Shown here one piece after another: positions 42,649-51,775 of a stretch of 64,000 nt of DNA. A model generated the notes under the pieces. It had not been told where the DNA came from. It saw only the letters and a list, made by a program, of their open reading frames with translations, and made no database searches. How positions within the stretch are numbered: the first letter of the stretch is position 1; each line of letters starts with the position of its first letter. The translations under genes and the position numbers were made by a program. Origin of the DNA: Cryobacterium sp. PAMC25264 (GTDB lineage: Bacteria > Actinomycetota > Actinomycetes > Actinomycetales > Microbacteriaceae); NCBI RefSeq assembly GCF_019443325.1, contig NZ_CP080383.1, positions 1,240,001-1,304,000 of the forward strand. The letters run 5' to 3'.

Positions 42649-43200
42649 ATGAGTGAGCTCAATCCCCGAGACGATTCGTCTCGCTACGGTCAGGGACTGC
42701 TCTTCACCGACGGCATGCCCGAGCTGGACGAAAACTCCGGGTACCGCGGAGCCGTCGCGGCCCGCGCCGCCGGCATCAGCTACCGCCAGCTCGACTACTG
42801 GGCCCGCACCGAACTCGTCGAACCCACCGTGCGCGGCGCGGCCGGCTCCGGCTCCCAGCGCCTCTACGGCTTCCGCGACATCCTCGTGCTCAAGCTCGTC
42901 AAGCGCCTCCTCGACACCGGCATCTCTCTGCAGCAGATCCGAACCGCTGTGAACCAGCTCCGCGAGTCCGGCGTGAACGACCTGGCCCAGACCACCCTCA
43001 TGAGCGACGGCGCCAGCGTCTATCTCTGCACGTCCAACGACGAGGTCATCGACCTCGTCAGCCGCGGCCAGGGCGTCTTCGGTATCGCCGTGGGCAAGGT
43101 CCTCCGCGAGGTCGAGACCACCCTGGTCGAACTCGACACCCAGGCTAACGACCCCTCGGACGAGCTCGCCGCCCGTCGCGTCTCCCGCAAGGTCTCCTAG
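42649..43200 (+). CDS. MerR-family regulator, Rv1828-like
   Basis: This 183-residue protein starts at ATG 42649 after CGAGAGGCG; upstream in-frame codons from 42484 are not conserved-looking. The MerR-like DNA-binding part is GYRGAVAARAAGISYRQLDY, WARTELVEPTVRGAAGSGSQ, RLYGFRDILVLKLVKRLLDT. The C-terminal region (YLCTSNDEVIDLVSRGQGVF) matches the small domain of Mycobacterium Rv1828 homologues, which also sit near garA. Its regulon is unclear. A very strong terminator follows. Confidence 0.87.
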   Translation: MSELNPRDDSSRYGQGLLFTDGMPELDENSGYRGAVAARAAGISYRQLDYWARTELVEPTVRGAAGSGSQRLYGFRDILVLKLVKRLLDTGISLQQIRTAVNQLRESGVNDLAQTTLMSDGASVYLCTSNDEVIDLVSRGQGVFGIAVGKVLREVETTLVELDTQANDPSDELAARRVSRKVS

Positions 43201-43220
43201 GATCTCGACAGGCTCGATCA
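43201..43220. repeat. Second copy of 20-bp intergenic repeat
   Basis: GATCTCGACAGGCTCGATCA differs from the site at 6107-6126 at two adjacent bases. It lies directly after a stop codon. Confidence 0.5.
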
Positions 43221-43235
43221 ACCATCCCTCGCGAA

Positions 43236-43284
43236 CTGTGAGAAAAGCACCCAAAACGCAAGCGTTTGGGTGCTTTTCTCACAG
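43236..43284. terminator. Strong bidirectional terminator
   Basis: A perfect 20-bp inverted repeat pairs 43236-43255 with 43265-43284. The stem carries AAAA near the base on one side and TTTT on the other, so it can act for both the Rv1828-like gene and the convergent parA. The central AACGCAAGCG adds pairing. Confidence 0.92.
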
Positions 43285-43305
43285 CTCGCGGGGGTGTGAA
43301 CCCTT

Positions 43306-44118
43306 CTAGCGCGCTGTCGCCTCGGCGTACTCGCCGATGCGGGCGGTGCGCAGCACGCGGTCAAGCAGCTGGTCGAAGTAGTGCGCCATCTCCTGGGCGC
43401 TGTCGCCGGGCCAGGTGTGCAGGGGCTTCGCCGCACCCTGGGCCTGCTGCAGGCTGGTGCGCTCGGGAAGCTGCGGGGTGAGTACGAGAGGTCCGAACAT
43501 GTCGCGGAGTTCCTTGATGCGGAACTGGTGCTCGAGCGAGGCCGTGCGGGCCCGGTTCACGATGATTCCCAGAGGCTGCAGCCGGGGGCTGAGGCCACGA
43601 CGGATCTCCTCGATCGCGCGCAGGGCGCGGTCGGCGGCGGCCACCGAGAACAGGCCGGGCTCGGTGACCACGGCAACTCGGTCGCTGGCGGCCCACGCGG
43701 TGCGGGTGAGCGCGTTCAGCGAGGGCGCGCAGTCGATGAGCACGAGGTCGTAGTCCTTCTCCACTGTGGAGAGGGCCTCCTCGAGCTTCCAGATGTCCCG
43801 GATGCTGGGGTGCGGGCCGTCGAAATTGATGGCGGAGGGGCTGCCGATCATGACGTCGATGGTGCCGGGGCGGCCGCGGGTCCAGCCGCTGGGCGCGATG
43901 GCGGCCCGCACGACTTTCTCCTTCGGTGAGGCCAGCACATCGGCCACGTTGAGGTGGCCGGCGAGTTGGATGTCGAGCCCGGTAGAGACATCCGATTGCG
44001 GATCGAGGTCGACCACGAGGGTCCGAACACCGCGGGCGAAGGCAGCAGAAGCCAGACCAAGGGTCACCGTGGTCTTGCCTACCCCTCCCTTGAGGGAGCT
44101 AACGCTAAGTACGTGCAC
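43306..44118 (-). CDS. ParA-family ATPase
   Basis: This deviant Walker A ATPase has 270 residues from the chosen GTG at 44118 (start MHVLSVSSLKGGVGKTTVTL); a longer GTG start at 44139 is possible. The KGGVGKTT motif, LVVDLDPQSD switch and VLIDCAPSLNAL motif are intact. No parB is adjacent, so it is not a simple partition pair. Orphan ParA proteins of this kind position chromosomes, carboxysomes or polar machinery; the cargo here is unknown. It is divergent from pyc. Confidence 0.85.
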   Translation of the reverse strand: MHVLSVSSLKGGVGKTTVTLGLASAAFARGVRTLVVDLDPQSDVSTGLDIQLAGHLNVADVLASPKEKVVRAAIAPSGWTRGRPGTIDVMIGSPSAINFDGPHPSIRDIWKLEEALSTVEKDYDLVLIDCAPSLNALTRTAWAASDRVAVVTEPGLFSVAAADRALRAIEEIRRGLSPRLQPLGIIVNRARTASLEHQFRIKELRDMFGPLVLTPQLPERTSLQQAQGAAKPLHTWPGDSAQEMAHYFDQLLDRVLRTARIGEYAEATAR

Positions 44119-44195
44119 AAGTAGATACGTTACCTTCACTAGTCTTAGAGAACCTAACCGTCAGCTGTGTGCCGCTCCCGGATCGAAAGGTCTCT

Positions 44196-47100
44196 ATGTT
44201 CACCAAAATCCTCGTCGCCAACCGCGGAGAGATAGCAATCCGCGCCTTCCGCGCCGCCTATGAATTGGGAGCAAAGACAGTCGCCGTCTTCCCGTTCGAA
44301 GACCGCAATTCGCTGCACCGGCTCAAGGCCGATGAGGCGTACGAGATCGGCGAGCCGGGTCACCCCGTGCGCGCCTACCTCGACGTGGCCGAGATCATCC
44401 GGGTGGCCAAGGAGAGTGGCGCAGACGCCATTTATCCCGGCTACGGATTCCTCTCCGAAAACCCCGAGCTGGCCGAAGCGGCCACGGCCGCCGGAATCAC
44501 CTTCATCGGGCCGGGATCGCACGTGCTCGAAATGGCCGGTAACAAGGTCACCGCCAAGGAACACGCAATCGCCGCCGGTGTCCCCGTGCTCAAGTCCAGC
44601 GCACCGTCGCGCGACGTCGAGGAACTCATCGCGGCCGCCGAGGACATCGGCTTCCCCATCTTCGCCAAGGCCGTCGCCGGAGGCGGCGGACGCGGCATGC
44701 GCCGGGTCGCCACCATGGCCGACCTGCGCGGCTCACTCGAAGAAGCAATGCGGGAGGCCAACAGCGCCTTCGGCGACCCCACCATGTTCCTCGAGCAGGC
44801 CGTGCTCCGCCCGCGTCACATCGAGGTTCAGATCCTCGCGGATGCCACGGGCGAGACCGTGCACCTGTTCGAGCGGGACTGCTCCGTGCAGCGCCGCCAC
44901 CAGAAGGTCATCGAGATCGCGCCCGCGCCCAACCTGCCCGAGGAGATCCGCCAGCGTCTGCACAAGGACGCCGTGGCCTTCGCTCGGTCGATCGGCTACG
45001 TCAACGCCGGCACCGTCGAGTTCCTGCTCGACACCGTGGGCGAACGCGCCGGCCAGCACGTGTTCATTGAGATGAACCCGCGCATCCAGGTGGAGCACAC
45101 CGTCACAGAAGAGGTCACCGACGTCGACCTGGTGCAGTCGCAGATCCGGATCGCCGCGGGGGAGACCCTCGCCGACCTGGGCCTGAGCCAGGACTCGATC
45201 AAGTTGCGCGGTTTCGCCCTGCAGTGCCGCATCACCACGGAGGACCCGACCGCGGGTTTCCGGCCCGACACCGGCAAGATCACCACCTACCGCTCACCCG
45301 GCGGCGCCGGTATCCGCCTGGACGGCGGCACCATCAACCCGGGCGCGCAGATCAGCCCGCACTTCGACTCGATGCTGGCCAAGCTCACCTGCCGCGGCCG
45401 CGACTACGCCTCCGCCGTCACCCGGTCCAAGCGCGCTCTGGCGGAGTTCCGCATCCGCGGCGTCTCCACCAACATCGCCTTCCTGCAGGCCGTGCTCGAA
45501 GACCCCGACTTCGCCAACGGCGACCTGAGCACCTCGTTTATCGACGAGCGCCCGCAGCTGCTGCGCGGCCGCGCCTCGAAGGACCGCGGCACGAAGATCC
45601 TCAACTGGCTGGCCGACGTCACAGTCAACCAGCCCAACGGGGTGCCGATCACGCTGATGAACCCGGCGGAGAAGCTCCCGAAGATCGACCTCTCGCTGCC
45701 GGCGCCCGAGGGCTCCCGCCAGAAGCTGCAGCTGCTCGGCCCGGTCGGTTTCGCGAGCGCCCTGCGCGCCCAGACCGCGTTGGCCGTCACCGACACCACC
45801 TTCCGCGACGCCCACCAGTCCCTGCTGGCCACCCGGGTGCGCACCAAGGACCTTGTCGCCGTGGCCCCGCACGTGGCCAGGCTCACCCCGGAGCTGCTCT
45901 CGGTCGAGGCCTGGGGCGGCGCCACCTACGACGTCGCGCTGCGCTTTCTCGGCGAAGACCCCTGGGAGCGCCTCGGCGCCCTCCGCGAGGCGCTGCCCAA
46001 CATCAACATCCAGATGCTCCTGCGCGGTCGAAACACCGTCGGCTACACGCCGTACCCCACCGAGGTGACGGATGCGTTCGTGCGCGAGGCCAGCGACACC
46101 GGCGTCGACATCTTCCGCATCTTCGACGCCCTCAACGACGTCAACCAGATGCGCCCGGCCATCGATGCCGTGCTGAACACCGGCAGCAGCGTGGCCGAAG
46201 TTGCGGTCTGCTACACGGGCGACCTGCTCGACCCGGCCGAGGACCTTTACACGCTGGACTACTACCTGCGCCTGGCCGACCAGATCGTCGCCTCCGGCGC
46301 ACACATCCTGGCCATCAAGGACATGGCCGGGCTGCTGCGTCCGGCCGCAGCGGAGAAGCTCGTCGCGGCGTTCCGCGAACGGTTCGACCTGCCGGTGCAC
46401 GTGCACACTCACGACACTCCGGGCGGCCAGCTCGCCACACTGCTCGCGGCCTCCCGCGCCGGCGCCGACGCCGTCGACGTGGCCAGCGCGCCCATGGGCG
46501 GCACCACCAGCCAGCCCTCCGCCTCGTCGCTCGTCGCGGCCCTCGCGCACACCGAGCGCGACACGGGTATCTCGCTGCAGAACGTCTGCGACCTCGAGCC
46601 CTACTGGGAGGACGTGCGCCGGGTCTACCACCCCTTCGAATCCGGCCTCCGCGCCCCCACCGGCCGGGTCTACAAGCACGAGATCCCGGGCGGACAGCTC
46701 TCCAACCTGCGCACGCAGGCCGTGGCGTTGGGCCTCGCCGACGACTTCGAGCTCATCGAGGACATGTACGCGGCGGCCAACACCATCCTGGGCCGGGTGC
46801 CCAAGGTGACGCCGTCGTCCAAGGTGGTCGGCGACCTCGCCCTCTACCTCGCCGCCGTGAACGCCGACCCCGCCGACTTCGAGGCCAACCCGTCCAAGTA
46901 CGACGTGCCGGACTCCGTGGTGGGTTTCATGGCCGGCGAGCTGGGCGACCTGCCCGGCGGCTGGCCGGAGCCCTTCCGCAGCAAGGTCCTCGAGGGCCGG
47001 AACGTGCGCGTGAGCACCACCGAGCTGACCGCGGACGAGAAAGAAGCCCTGGGCGGCGACAGCGACACCCGGCGCGGCATGCTCAACCAGCTGCTCTTTC

Positions 47101-47600
47101 CCGCGCCCACCCGGCACTTCCAGCAGATCCGCGAGCTGTTCGGCGACCTGTCCGTCGTGGACACCGTCGACTACCTCTACGGCCTGCGCCAGGGTACCGA
47201 GCACTCGGTCGAGATCGACAAGGGCGTACGACTCTACGTCGGCCTGGAGGCGATCGGCGAGGCCGACGACAAGGGCATGCGCACCGTCATGACCATCCTC
47301 AACGGCCAGCTGCGTCCGGTGTTCGTGCGCGACCGCAGCATCGCCGTCGTGACCAAGGCCGCCGAGAAGGCGGATGCCAACCAGCCCGGCCAGATCGCCG
47401 CCCCGTTCTCCGGAGTGGTCACCCTGCAGGTCGCCGACGGCGATCATGTCGTGGCCGGCCAGAGCGTGGCGTCCATCGAAGCCATGAAGATGGAAGCGGC
47501 CATCACCTCGCCCATCGCGGGCGTGGTGGAGCGGGTGGCGATTCCCACCACCCAGCAGGTTGACGCCGGTGACCTGCTCGTGGTGGTGCGACCACGCTAG
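44196..47600 (+). CDS. pyc: Pyruvate carboxylase
   Basis: This anaplerotic enzyme converts pyruvate to oxaloacetate with ATP and bicarbonate. It has 1134 residues, full length for a single-chain Pyc. The biotin carboxylase domain (about 1-450) has ILVANRGEIAIRAFRAAYEL and AVAGGGGRGMRRV. The carboxyltransferase domain (about 530-800) has VTDTTFRDAHQSLLATRVRT and HTHDTPGGQLATLLAASRAG. The C-terminal biotinyl domain has EAMKMEA with the biotinylated Lys at about 1098. ATG 44196 is preceded by GAAAGG. Confidence 0.98.
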   Translation: MFTKILVANRGEIAIRAFRAAYELGAKTVAVFPFEDRNSLHRLKADEAYEIGEPGHPVRAYLDVAEIIRVAKESGADAIYPGYGFLSENPELAEAATAAGITFIGPGSHVLEMAGNKVTAKEHAIAAGVPVLKSSAPSRDVEELIAAAEDIGFPIFAKAVAGGGGRGMRRVATMADLRGSLEEAMREANSAFGDPTMFLEQAVLRPRHIEVQILADATGETVHLFERDCSVQRRHQKVIEIAPAPNLPEEIRQRLHKDAVAFARSIGYVNAGTVEFLLDTVGERAGQHVFIEMNPRIQVEHTVTEEVTDVDLVQSQIRIAAGETLADLGLSQDSIKLRGFALQCRITTEDPTAGFRPDTGKITTYRSPGGAGIRLDGGTINPGAQISPHFDSMLAKLTCRGRDYASAVTRSKRALAEFRIRGVSTNIAFLQAVLEDPDFANGDLSTSFIDERPQLLRGRASKDRGTKILNWLADVTVNQPNGVPITLMNPAEKLPKIDLSLPAPEGSRQKLQLLGPVGFASALRAQTALAVTDTTFRDAHQSLLATRVRTKDLVAVAPHVARLTPELLSVEAWGGATYDVALRFLGEDPWERLGALREALPNINIQMLLRGRNTVGYTPYPTEVTDAFVREASDTGVDIFRIFDALNDVNQMRPAIDAVLNTGSSVAEVAVCYTGDLLDPAEDLYTLDYYLRLADQIVASGAHILAIKDMAGLLRPAAAEKLVAAFRERFDLPVHVHTHDTPGGQLATLLAASRAGADAVDVASAPMGGTTSQPSASSLVAALAHTERDTGISLQNVCDLEPYWEDVRRVYHPFESGLRAPTGRVYKHEIPGGQLSNLRTQAVALGLADDFELIEDMYAAANTILGRVPKVTPSSKVVGDLALYLAAVNADPADFEANPSKYDVPDSVVGFMAGELGDLPGGWPEPFRSKVLEGRNVRVSTTELTADEKEALGGDSDTRRGMLNQLLFPAPTRHFQQIRELFGDLSVVDTVDYLYGLRQGTEHSVEIDKGVRLYVGLEAIGEADDKGMRTVMTILNGQLRPVFVRDRSIAVVTKAAEKADANQPGQIAAPFSGVVTLQVADGDHVVAGQSVASIEAMKMEAAITSPIAGVVERVAIPTTQQVDAGDLLVVVRPR

Positions 47601-47602
47601 GC

Positions 47603-47623
47603 TGAGGCCTGATTTGGGCCTCA
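47603..47623 (+). terminator. Possible weak terminator after pyc
   Basis: TGAGGCC (47603-47609) and GGCCTCA (47617-47623) form a 7-bp stem with a 7-nt loop, immediately after the pyc stop. T-rich bases after it are few. Confidence 0.45.
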
Positions 47624-47655
47624 TTCGTGGCCCGCTGAGGAACGAGGAGTCTGCT

Positions 47656-49080
47656 GTGACAGATAAACGGACAGACGATACCTATCCGCACGACGAGGGT
47701 GACGGCGAGCTGACCCCGGCTCCGGCTTCGGCCAGGGCCGTGGGCGCCGCCGGCACCTCGGTGCGGGCCGGCGACGAGTATCACAGCGAACTCCCGCCGC
47801 ATACCTTCGACAACCTCGCGGCGGCACTGCCCGAGAGCCTGGGGGTGCCACTGGGCGACGGGTCGCGGGCCGTGTCGGCGGCCTCTGCGCCGTCGTCCGC
47901 ACTGACCCGCGGATCCGGGCGGCCCGCAGGAGCGGGCCGGACGGCCGGCGACCCGTCGGCTCATGCCCACCCCGGCACGCACACCATCGAGATCGTCACC
48001 CCTCAGCCCGCGCGCGAGCTGGCCGTTCCCGTCGGAGCCAGCGGCACCGCCGCCGCCGCGCTCTCGCTCGGCACCGGTCCGACCGGTGCGCCCACCGGCA
48101 GCCGGCGCGAACGCACCCGCACCGACACCGTCGCCCCGGAGTCCGCCTCGATGCTCACCTCCGACCGGCTGCTCGAGGTCAACCGGCGCACCCGGCGGGC
48201 GCCCAAGGGCGGCTGGAACCGGTTCGTCTACAGCGCCTCCTTCCACCTGATCAACCTCGGCGACTCTGCCGCCGTGCGCGCTCACCAGGCCATGGACGAA
48301 CGCATCCGCAAGCAGTTCGAGGGCGGCGCCCGCTTCGTGCCGGTCCTCACCCGCAAGGGCGGGGTGGGCAAGACCACGGTCACCGCGCTCATGGGAATGG
48401 CCCTCGCCGACGCCCGCGAGGACCGGATCATCGCCGTCGACGCCAACCCCGACCGCGGCACGCTCTCCGAACGTGTGACCAAGCAGACCAGGTCGACCGT
48501 GCGCGACGTCGTCACCAAGGCCGCCTCCATCGGCGGTTTCACCGACTTCTCCGCCCTGGTCTCCCGGGACGAGACCCGGCTGGACATCCTCGCCAGCGAC
48601 ACCGACCCGCTGCTCTCCGAGGCGTTCGACGAGAACGACTACAACGTCGTCGCCGACCTCGCGGCCCGGTTCTACTCGATCGTGCTCACCGACTGCGGCA
48701 CCGGTATCGTGCACTCGGTCATGCGGGCGACCCTGCAGCGGGCCGACTCAATCGTCATCGTCTCCGGCGGCAGCGTCGACGAGGCGCGGCTGGCGTCGGA
48801 GACGCTCACCTGGCTGGAAGCCAATGGCTACGGCGAGCTCGTGCGCAACGCCGTCGTCGCCCTGAACACGGCCACGCAGGGCACCAACCTGGTCAAGCTC
48901 GAGGAGATCGAGTCGCACTTCAGGTCTCGCGTGCGCGAGATCGTGCGGATCCCGTACGACCCGCAGCTGGCCGCCGGCAGTGTCGTGTCCTACAAAGATC
49001 TCAAGCCGATCACGCGCCTGGCCGCGCGCACCCTGGCCGCCCTCGTCGTGGAAGGCCTGCCCGCCGAGCGACGCGCCTGA
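47656..49080 (+). CDS. MinD/ParA-like ATPase with long disordered N-terminus
   Basis: This 474-residue protein starts at GTG 47656, preceded by GAGGAG. The first 180 residues are low-complexity (Ala, Gly, Thr, Pro) with no membrane segment. A basic stretch (NRRTRRAPKGGWNRFVYSA) leads into the P-loop ATPase. Its deviant Walker A is RKGGVGKTT at about 233-241, followed by IIAVDANPDRGTLSERV and IVLTDCGTG. The layout recalls actinobacterial EspI/MinD-like ATPases linked to secretion or polar growth. No secretion gene is adjacent, so the role is unknown. Confidence 0.8.
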   Translation: MTDKRTDDTYPHDEGDGELTPAPASARAVGAAGTSVRAGDEYHSELPPHTFDNLAAALPESLGVPLGDGSRAVSAASAPSSALTRGSGRPAGAGRTAGDPSAHAHPGTHTIEIVTPQPARELAVPVGASGTAAAALSLGTGPTGAPTGSRRERTRTDTVAPESASMLTSDRLLEVNRRTRRAPKGGWNRFVYSASFHLINLGDSAAVRAHQAMDERIRKQFEGGARFVPVLTRKGGVGKTTVTALMGMALADAREDRIIAVDANPDRGTLSERVTKQTRSTVRDVVTKAASIGGFTDFSALVSRDETRLDILASDTDPLLSEAFDENDYNVVADLAARFYSIVLTDCGTGIVHSVMRATLQRADSIVIVSGGSVDEARLASETLTWLEANGYGELVRNAVVALNTATQGTNLVKLEEIESHFRSRVREIVRIPYDPQLAAGSVVSYKDLKPITRLAARTLAALVVEGLPAERRA

Positions 49081-49185
49081 GCGCCGGCACATCCGCTGCA
49101 CTCCACCACCCGAACCCGTATTCCTCCCATCTGTACCGCGACCGACGCCGAACCGGCCGCCGCTGAACCCGAAGAGAGTCACCCC

Positions 49186-49677
49186 GTGCCCGAACGCCAG
49201 ATCCGCCTGCTGGGCGATCCCGTCCTCAAGACCCGCTCCGAGCCGATCGGCACGATCGACGCACGGGTGCGGAGCCTCGTGGAGGACCTCGTCGACAGCG
49301 TGAAGCTGCCGGGACGCGCGGGAGTCGCTGCGTCGCAGATCGGCGTCAACCTGCGTGCGTTCAGCTACAACATCGACGGCGATATCGGCTACATCCTCAA
49401 CCCGGTCATCGTCGAGCTCTCGGGCGAGCCGGAGCTGGTCGATGAGGGCTGCCTGTCGGTGCCCGGACTGTGGTACCCCACTCGGCGGTTCCCGTTCGCC
49501 CGGGTCACCGGCATCGACCTCGACGGGAACGCGGTCGAGTTGGCCGGCGAAGGCCTGCTGGCCCAGGCCCTGCAGCACGAGACCGACCACCTGGATGGCT
49601 TGCTCTATCTCGACAGACTCGACAAGGAGAGCCGGCGGGCGGCCATGAAGGAAGTCCGCGAGTCGGACTGGTTCTAG
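49186..49677 (+). CDS. def: Peptide deformylase
   Basis: This metalloenzyme removes the formyl group from nascent proteins. It has 163 residues with all three motifs: [11 protein letters not shown] (motif 1), EGCLSVPG (motif 2, metal-binding Cys), and QHETDHLDG (motif 3, HExxH). GTG start. A strong hairpin follows the stop. Confidence 0.96.
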   Translation: MPERQIRLLGDPVLKTRSEPIGTIDARVRSLVEDLVDSVKLPGRAGVAASQIGVNLRAFSYNIDGDIGYILNPVIVELSGEPELVDEGCLSVPGLWYPTRRFPFARVTGIDLDGNAVELAGEGLLAQALQHETDHLDGLLYLDRLDKESRRAAMKEVRESDWF

Positions 49678-49690
49678 GCCAGGCCCTCCC

Positions 49691-49722
49691 AGCTCAGGGC
49701 CGGCAGCGCACGGCCCTGAGCT
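49691..49722. terminator. Bidirectional terminator between def and fadD
   Basis: A perfect 12-bp stem pairs AGCTCAGGGCCG (49691-49702) with CGGCCCTGAGCT (49711-49722) around an 8-nt loop. It lies between convergent genes. Confidence 0.8.
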
Positions 49723-49728
49723 TCGGCG

Positions 49729-51573
49729 CTAGTCCTCGGCGCTCGTGCGCACCGGCACGGCCGCGGTGACCGGATTGGCGCCGTAGAGGTTTTGGATCTC
49801 TGCGGCGAAGTCGCGCAGGATCACGTCGCGCTTGATGCTCATCTTGGGGGTGAGGTAGCCGGCGGCCTCGGTGAGCTCGACCGGCAGCACCACGAACTTC
49901 CGGATCGACTCGGCCCGGGAGACCGTCTCATTGGCGTGGTCGATGGCGCGCTGCACCTCGGCGAGCACTTTCGGGTGCACCGACGCGTCCATGAGCGACA
50001 GACCGGCGTCCTCGTGGTTGTTGTTCAGCCACACCGGCAGCATCTCCGGGTCGAGGGTCACCAGGGCGGCGATGAACGGCTTCTGGTCGCCGACAACGAC
50101 AACCTGGCCGACCAGCGGGTTGGAGCGGATGGGGTCTTCCAGCGCGGCCGGGGCGACGTTCTTGCCGCCGGCGGTCACGATGATTTCCTTCTTACGCCCG
50201 GTGATCGAGAGGAAACCCTCGGCGTCGAGGGCGCCGATGTCCCCGGTTTTCAGCCAGCCGTCGTCGAAGGCGGCGGCCGTGGCCTCGGCATTCTGCCAGT
50301 ACTCGGTGAAGACGTTGACGCCCTTGACCTCGATCTCACCGTCGTCCATGACCCGCACCGACACACCGGGCAGCGCCGGTCCGACAGTGCCGATCTTTGA
50401 CTTTGTGGCCAGGTTCACGGTCGCGGGCGCCGTGGTCTCGGTGAGGCCGTAGCCCTCGAGGATGACGATTCCCAGGCTGTGGAAGAAGTGGCCCAGGTGG
50501 GCGCCGAGCGGTGCTGAGCCCGACACGGCGTACTTCACCTTGCCGCCCATGGCGGCGCGCAGCTTGCTGTAGACGAGCCTGTCGAAGAGGGCGAACTTGA
50601 TCTTCATGGCCAGCGGGATCCGTTCCCCGGCCTCGATGAGCTTCGAGTGCTCGACGGCGACATCCGACGCGGCCTCGAAGATCTTGCCCTTGCCGCCGGA
50701 TTCAGCCTTCTGTTCGGCGGAGTTGTAGACCTTCTCGAACACCCGCGGAACGGCCAGCAGGAAGGTGGGCTTGAAGCTCCCCAGGGACGGCAGCAACTGC
50801 CGGGTGTCCGGCTGGTGGCCGACCCGCACGCCGCCGTGCACGCAGAGCACGGAGATGAAGCGGGCGAAGACGTGGGCGGTGGTGATGAAGAGCAGCGTGG
50901 ATGCGCCCTCCGGGTCGGTGAGAACCGGCTTGAGCGCGATCCCGGCGTTACGGCTGGTCTCCACGAAATTGCTGTGGCTGAGCACGCAACCCTTGGGGCG
51001 CCCGGTGGAGCCCGAGGTGTAGATGAGGGTGGCCATGTCCGAGCCGACCGCCAGGCTGCGGCGGCGTTCGATCTCGGCATCCGGAACGTCGACCCCGCGG
51101 GAGGCGAGTTTGTCGAGGTCGCCGAGGTCGATCTGCCAGACCGTCTCGACGCCGGGCAGGTCAGGGTGCACTTCGTCGAACCGGGCGAAGTGGTCCGCAG
51201 TCTCCACGATGAGCGCCGTTGCTCCCGAGTCGCTGAGGATCCACTGGATCTGGCTGGGTGAGCTGGTCTCGTAGACCGGGACCAGGATCGCACCGGCGAA
51301 CCAGACGGCGAAGTCGATCAGCGTCCATTCGTACCGGGTCTTGCAGGTCAAGCCGATCTTGTCGCCCGGTTGGACACCGGAGGCGACAAGGCCCTTGGCC
51401 AGTGCGACGACCTCGGCGTGGAACTCCGTGGTGGTGACCGGCAGCCACCCACCCTGGTCCGGTCGTGAGAACAGAACGGAGTGCGGGGTCAGGGCGAGGC
51501 GGTCGACCAGCAGGTCGGTGACGTTCGCGTTCGGGTCGGCGGGGACGACGGCAGGCTCGTCGAACTGTTTCAC
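49729..51573 (-). CDS. Long-chain fatty acid-CoA ligase (AMP-forming)
   Basis: This 614-residue acyl-adenylating enzyme activates fatty acids with ATP and CoA. The AMP-binding signature is TLIYTSGSTGRPKGCVLSHS. Other conserved blocks are ILEGYGLTETTAPATVNLAT, WLKTGDIGALDAEGFLSITG and the catalytic-Lys region RKKEIIVTAGGKNVAPA. It resembles mycobacterial FadD15, which also lies near aroG and pknL. It is divergent from the glucokinase gene across a 202-bp spacer. Confidence 0.93.
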   Translation of the reverse strand: MKQFDEPAVVPADPNANVTDLLVDRLALTPHSVLFSRPDQGGWLPVTTTEFHAEVVALAKGLVASGVQPGDKIGLTCKTRYEWTLIDFAVWFAGAILVPVYETSSPSQIQWILSDSGATALIVETADHFARFDEVHPDLPGVETVWQIDLGDLDKLASRGVDVPDAEIERRRSLAVGSDMATLIYTSGSTGRPKGCVLSHSNFVETSRNAGIALKPVLTDPEGASTLLFITTAHVFARFISVLCVHGGVRVGHQPDTRQLLPSLGSFKPTFLLAVPRVFEKVYNSAEQKAESGGKGKIFEAASDVAVEHSKLIEAGERIPLAMKIKFALFDRLVYSKLRAAMGGKVKYAVSGSAPLGAHLGHFFHSLGIVILEGYGLTETTAPATVNLATKSKIGTVGPALPGVSVRVMDDGEIEVKGVNVFTEYWQNAEATAAAFDDGWLKTGDIGALDAEGFLSITGRKKEIIVTAGGKNVAPAALEDPIRSNPLVGQVVVVGDQKPFIAALVTLDPEMLPVWLNNNHEDAGLSLMDASVHPKVLAEVQRAIDHANETVSRAESIRKFVVLPVELTEAAGYLTPKMSIKRDVILRDFAAEIQNLYGANPVTAAVPVRTSAED

Positions 51574-51775
51574 GGTAACTCCTTTGGCACCGGACGGGTA
51601 AGTGCGACCACTCTAGCCGTGAAACGACTTGAGCCTCGCGATTCTCCCGGCGGCATACTCGTTTACTACACTCTAGGGGGTGCCTCCGTGGTCGTTCAGG
51701 TCGCTCTCGCGCCCAGGTCGGTGTGCAACCGACGCAAGATCCTCCCTGAAGCTCCACCAACGAAAGGTGTCAGTC

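Noticed and set aside
42470..42652. 60-codon frame ending in an ATGA overlap with the Rv1828-like gene
   Set aside because: It could be a leader peptide, but composition is not gene-like and there is no ribosome site or recognisable domain.
43306..44118. ParA with a possible parS/parB partition system
   Set aside because: No ParB gene and no repeated parS-like palindromes were seen nearby, so it is treated as an orphan ATPase.
45294..47624. 776-codon - strand frame opposite pyruvate carboxylase
   Set aside because: It is antisense to a fully conserved enzyme and has no recognisable domain.
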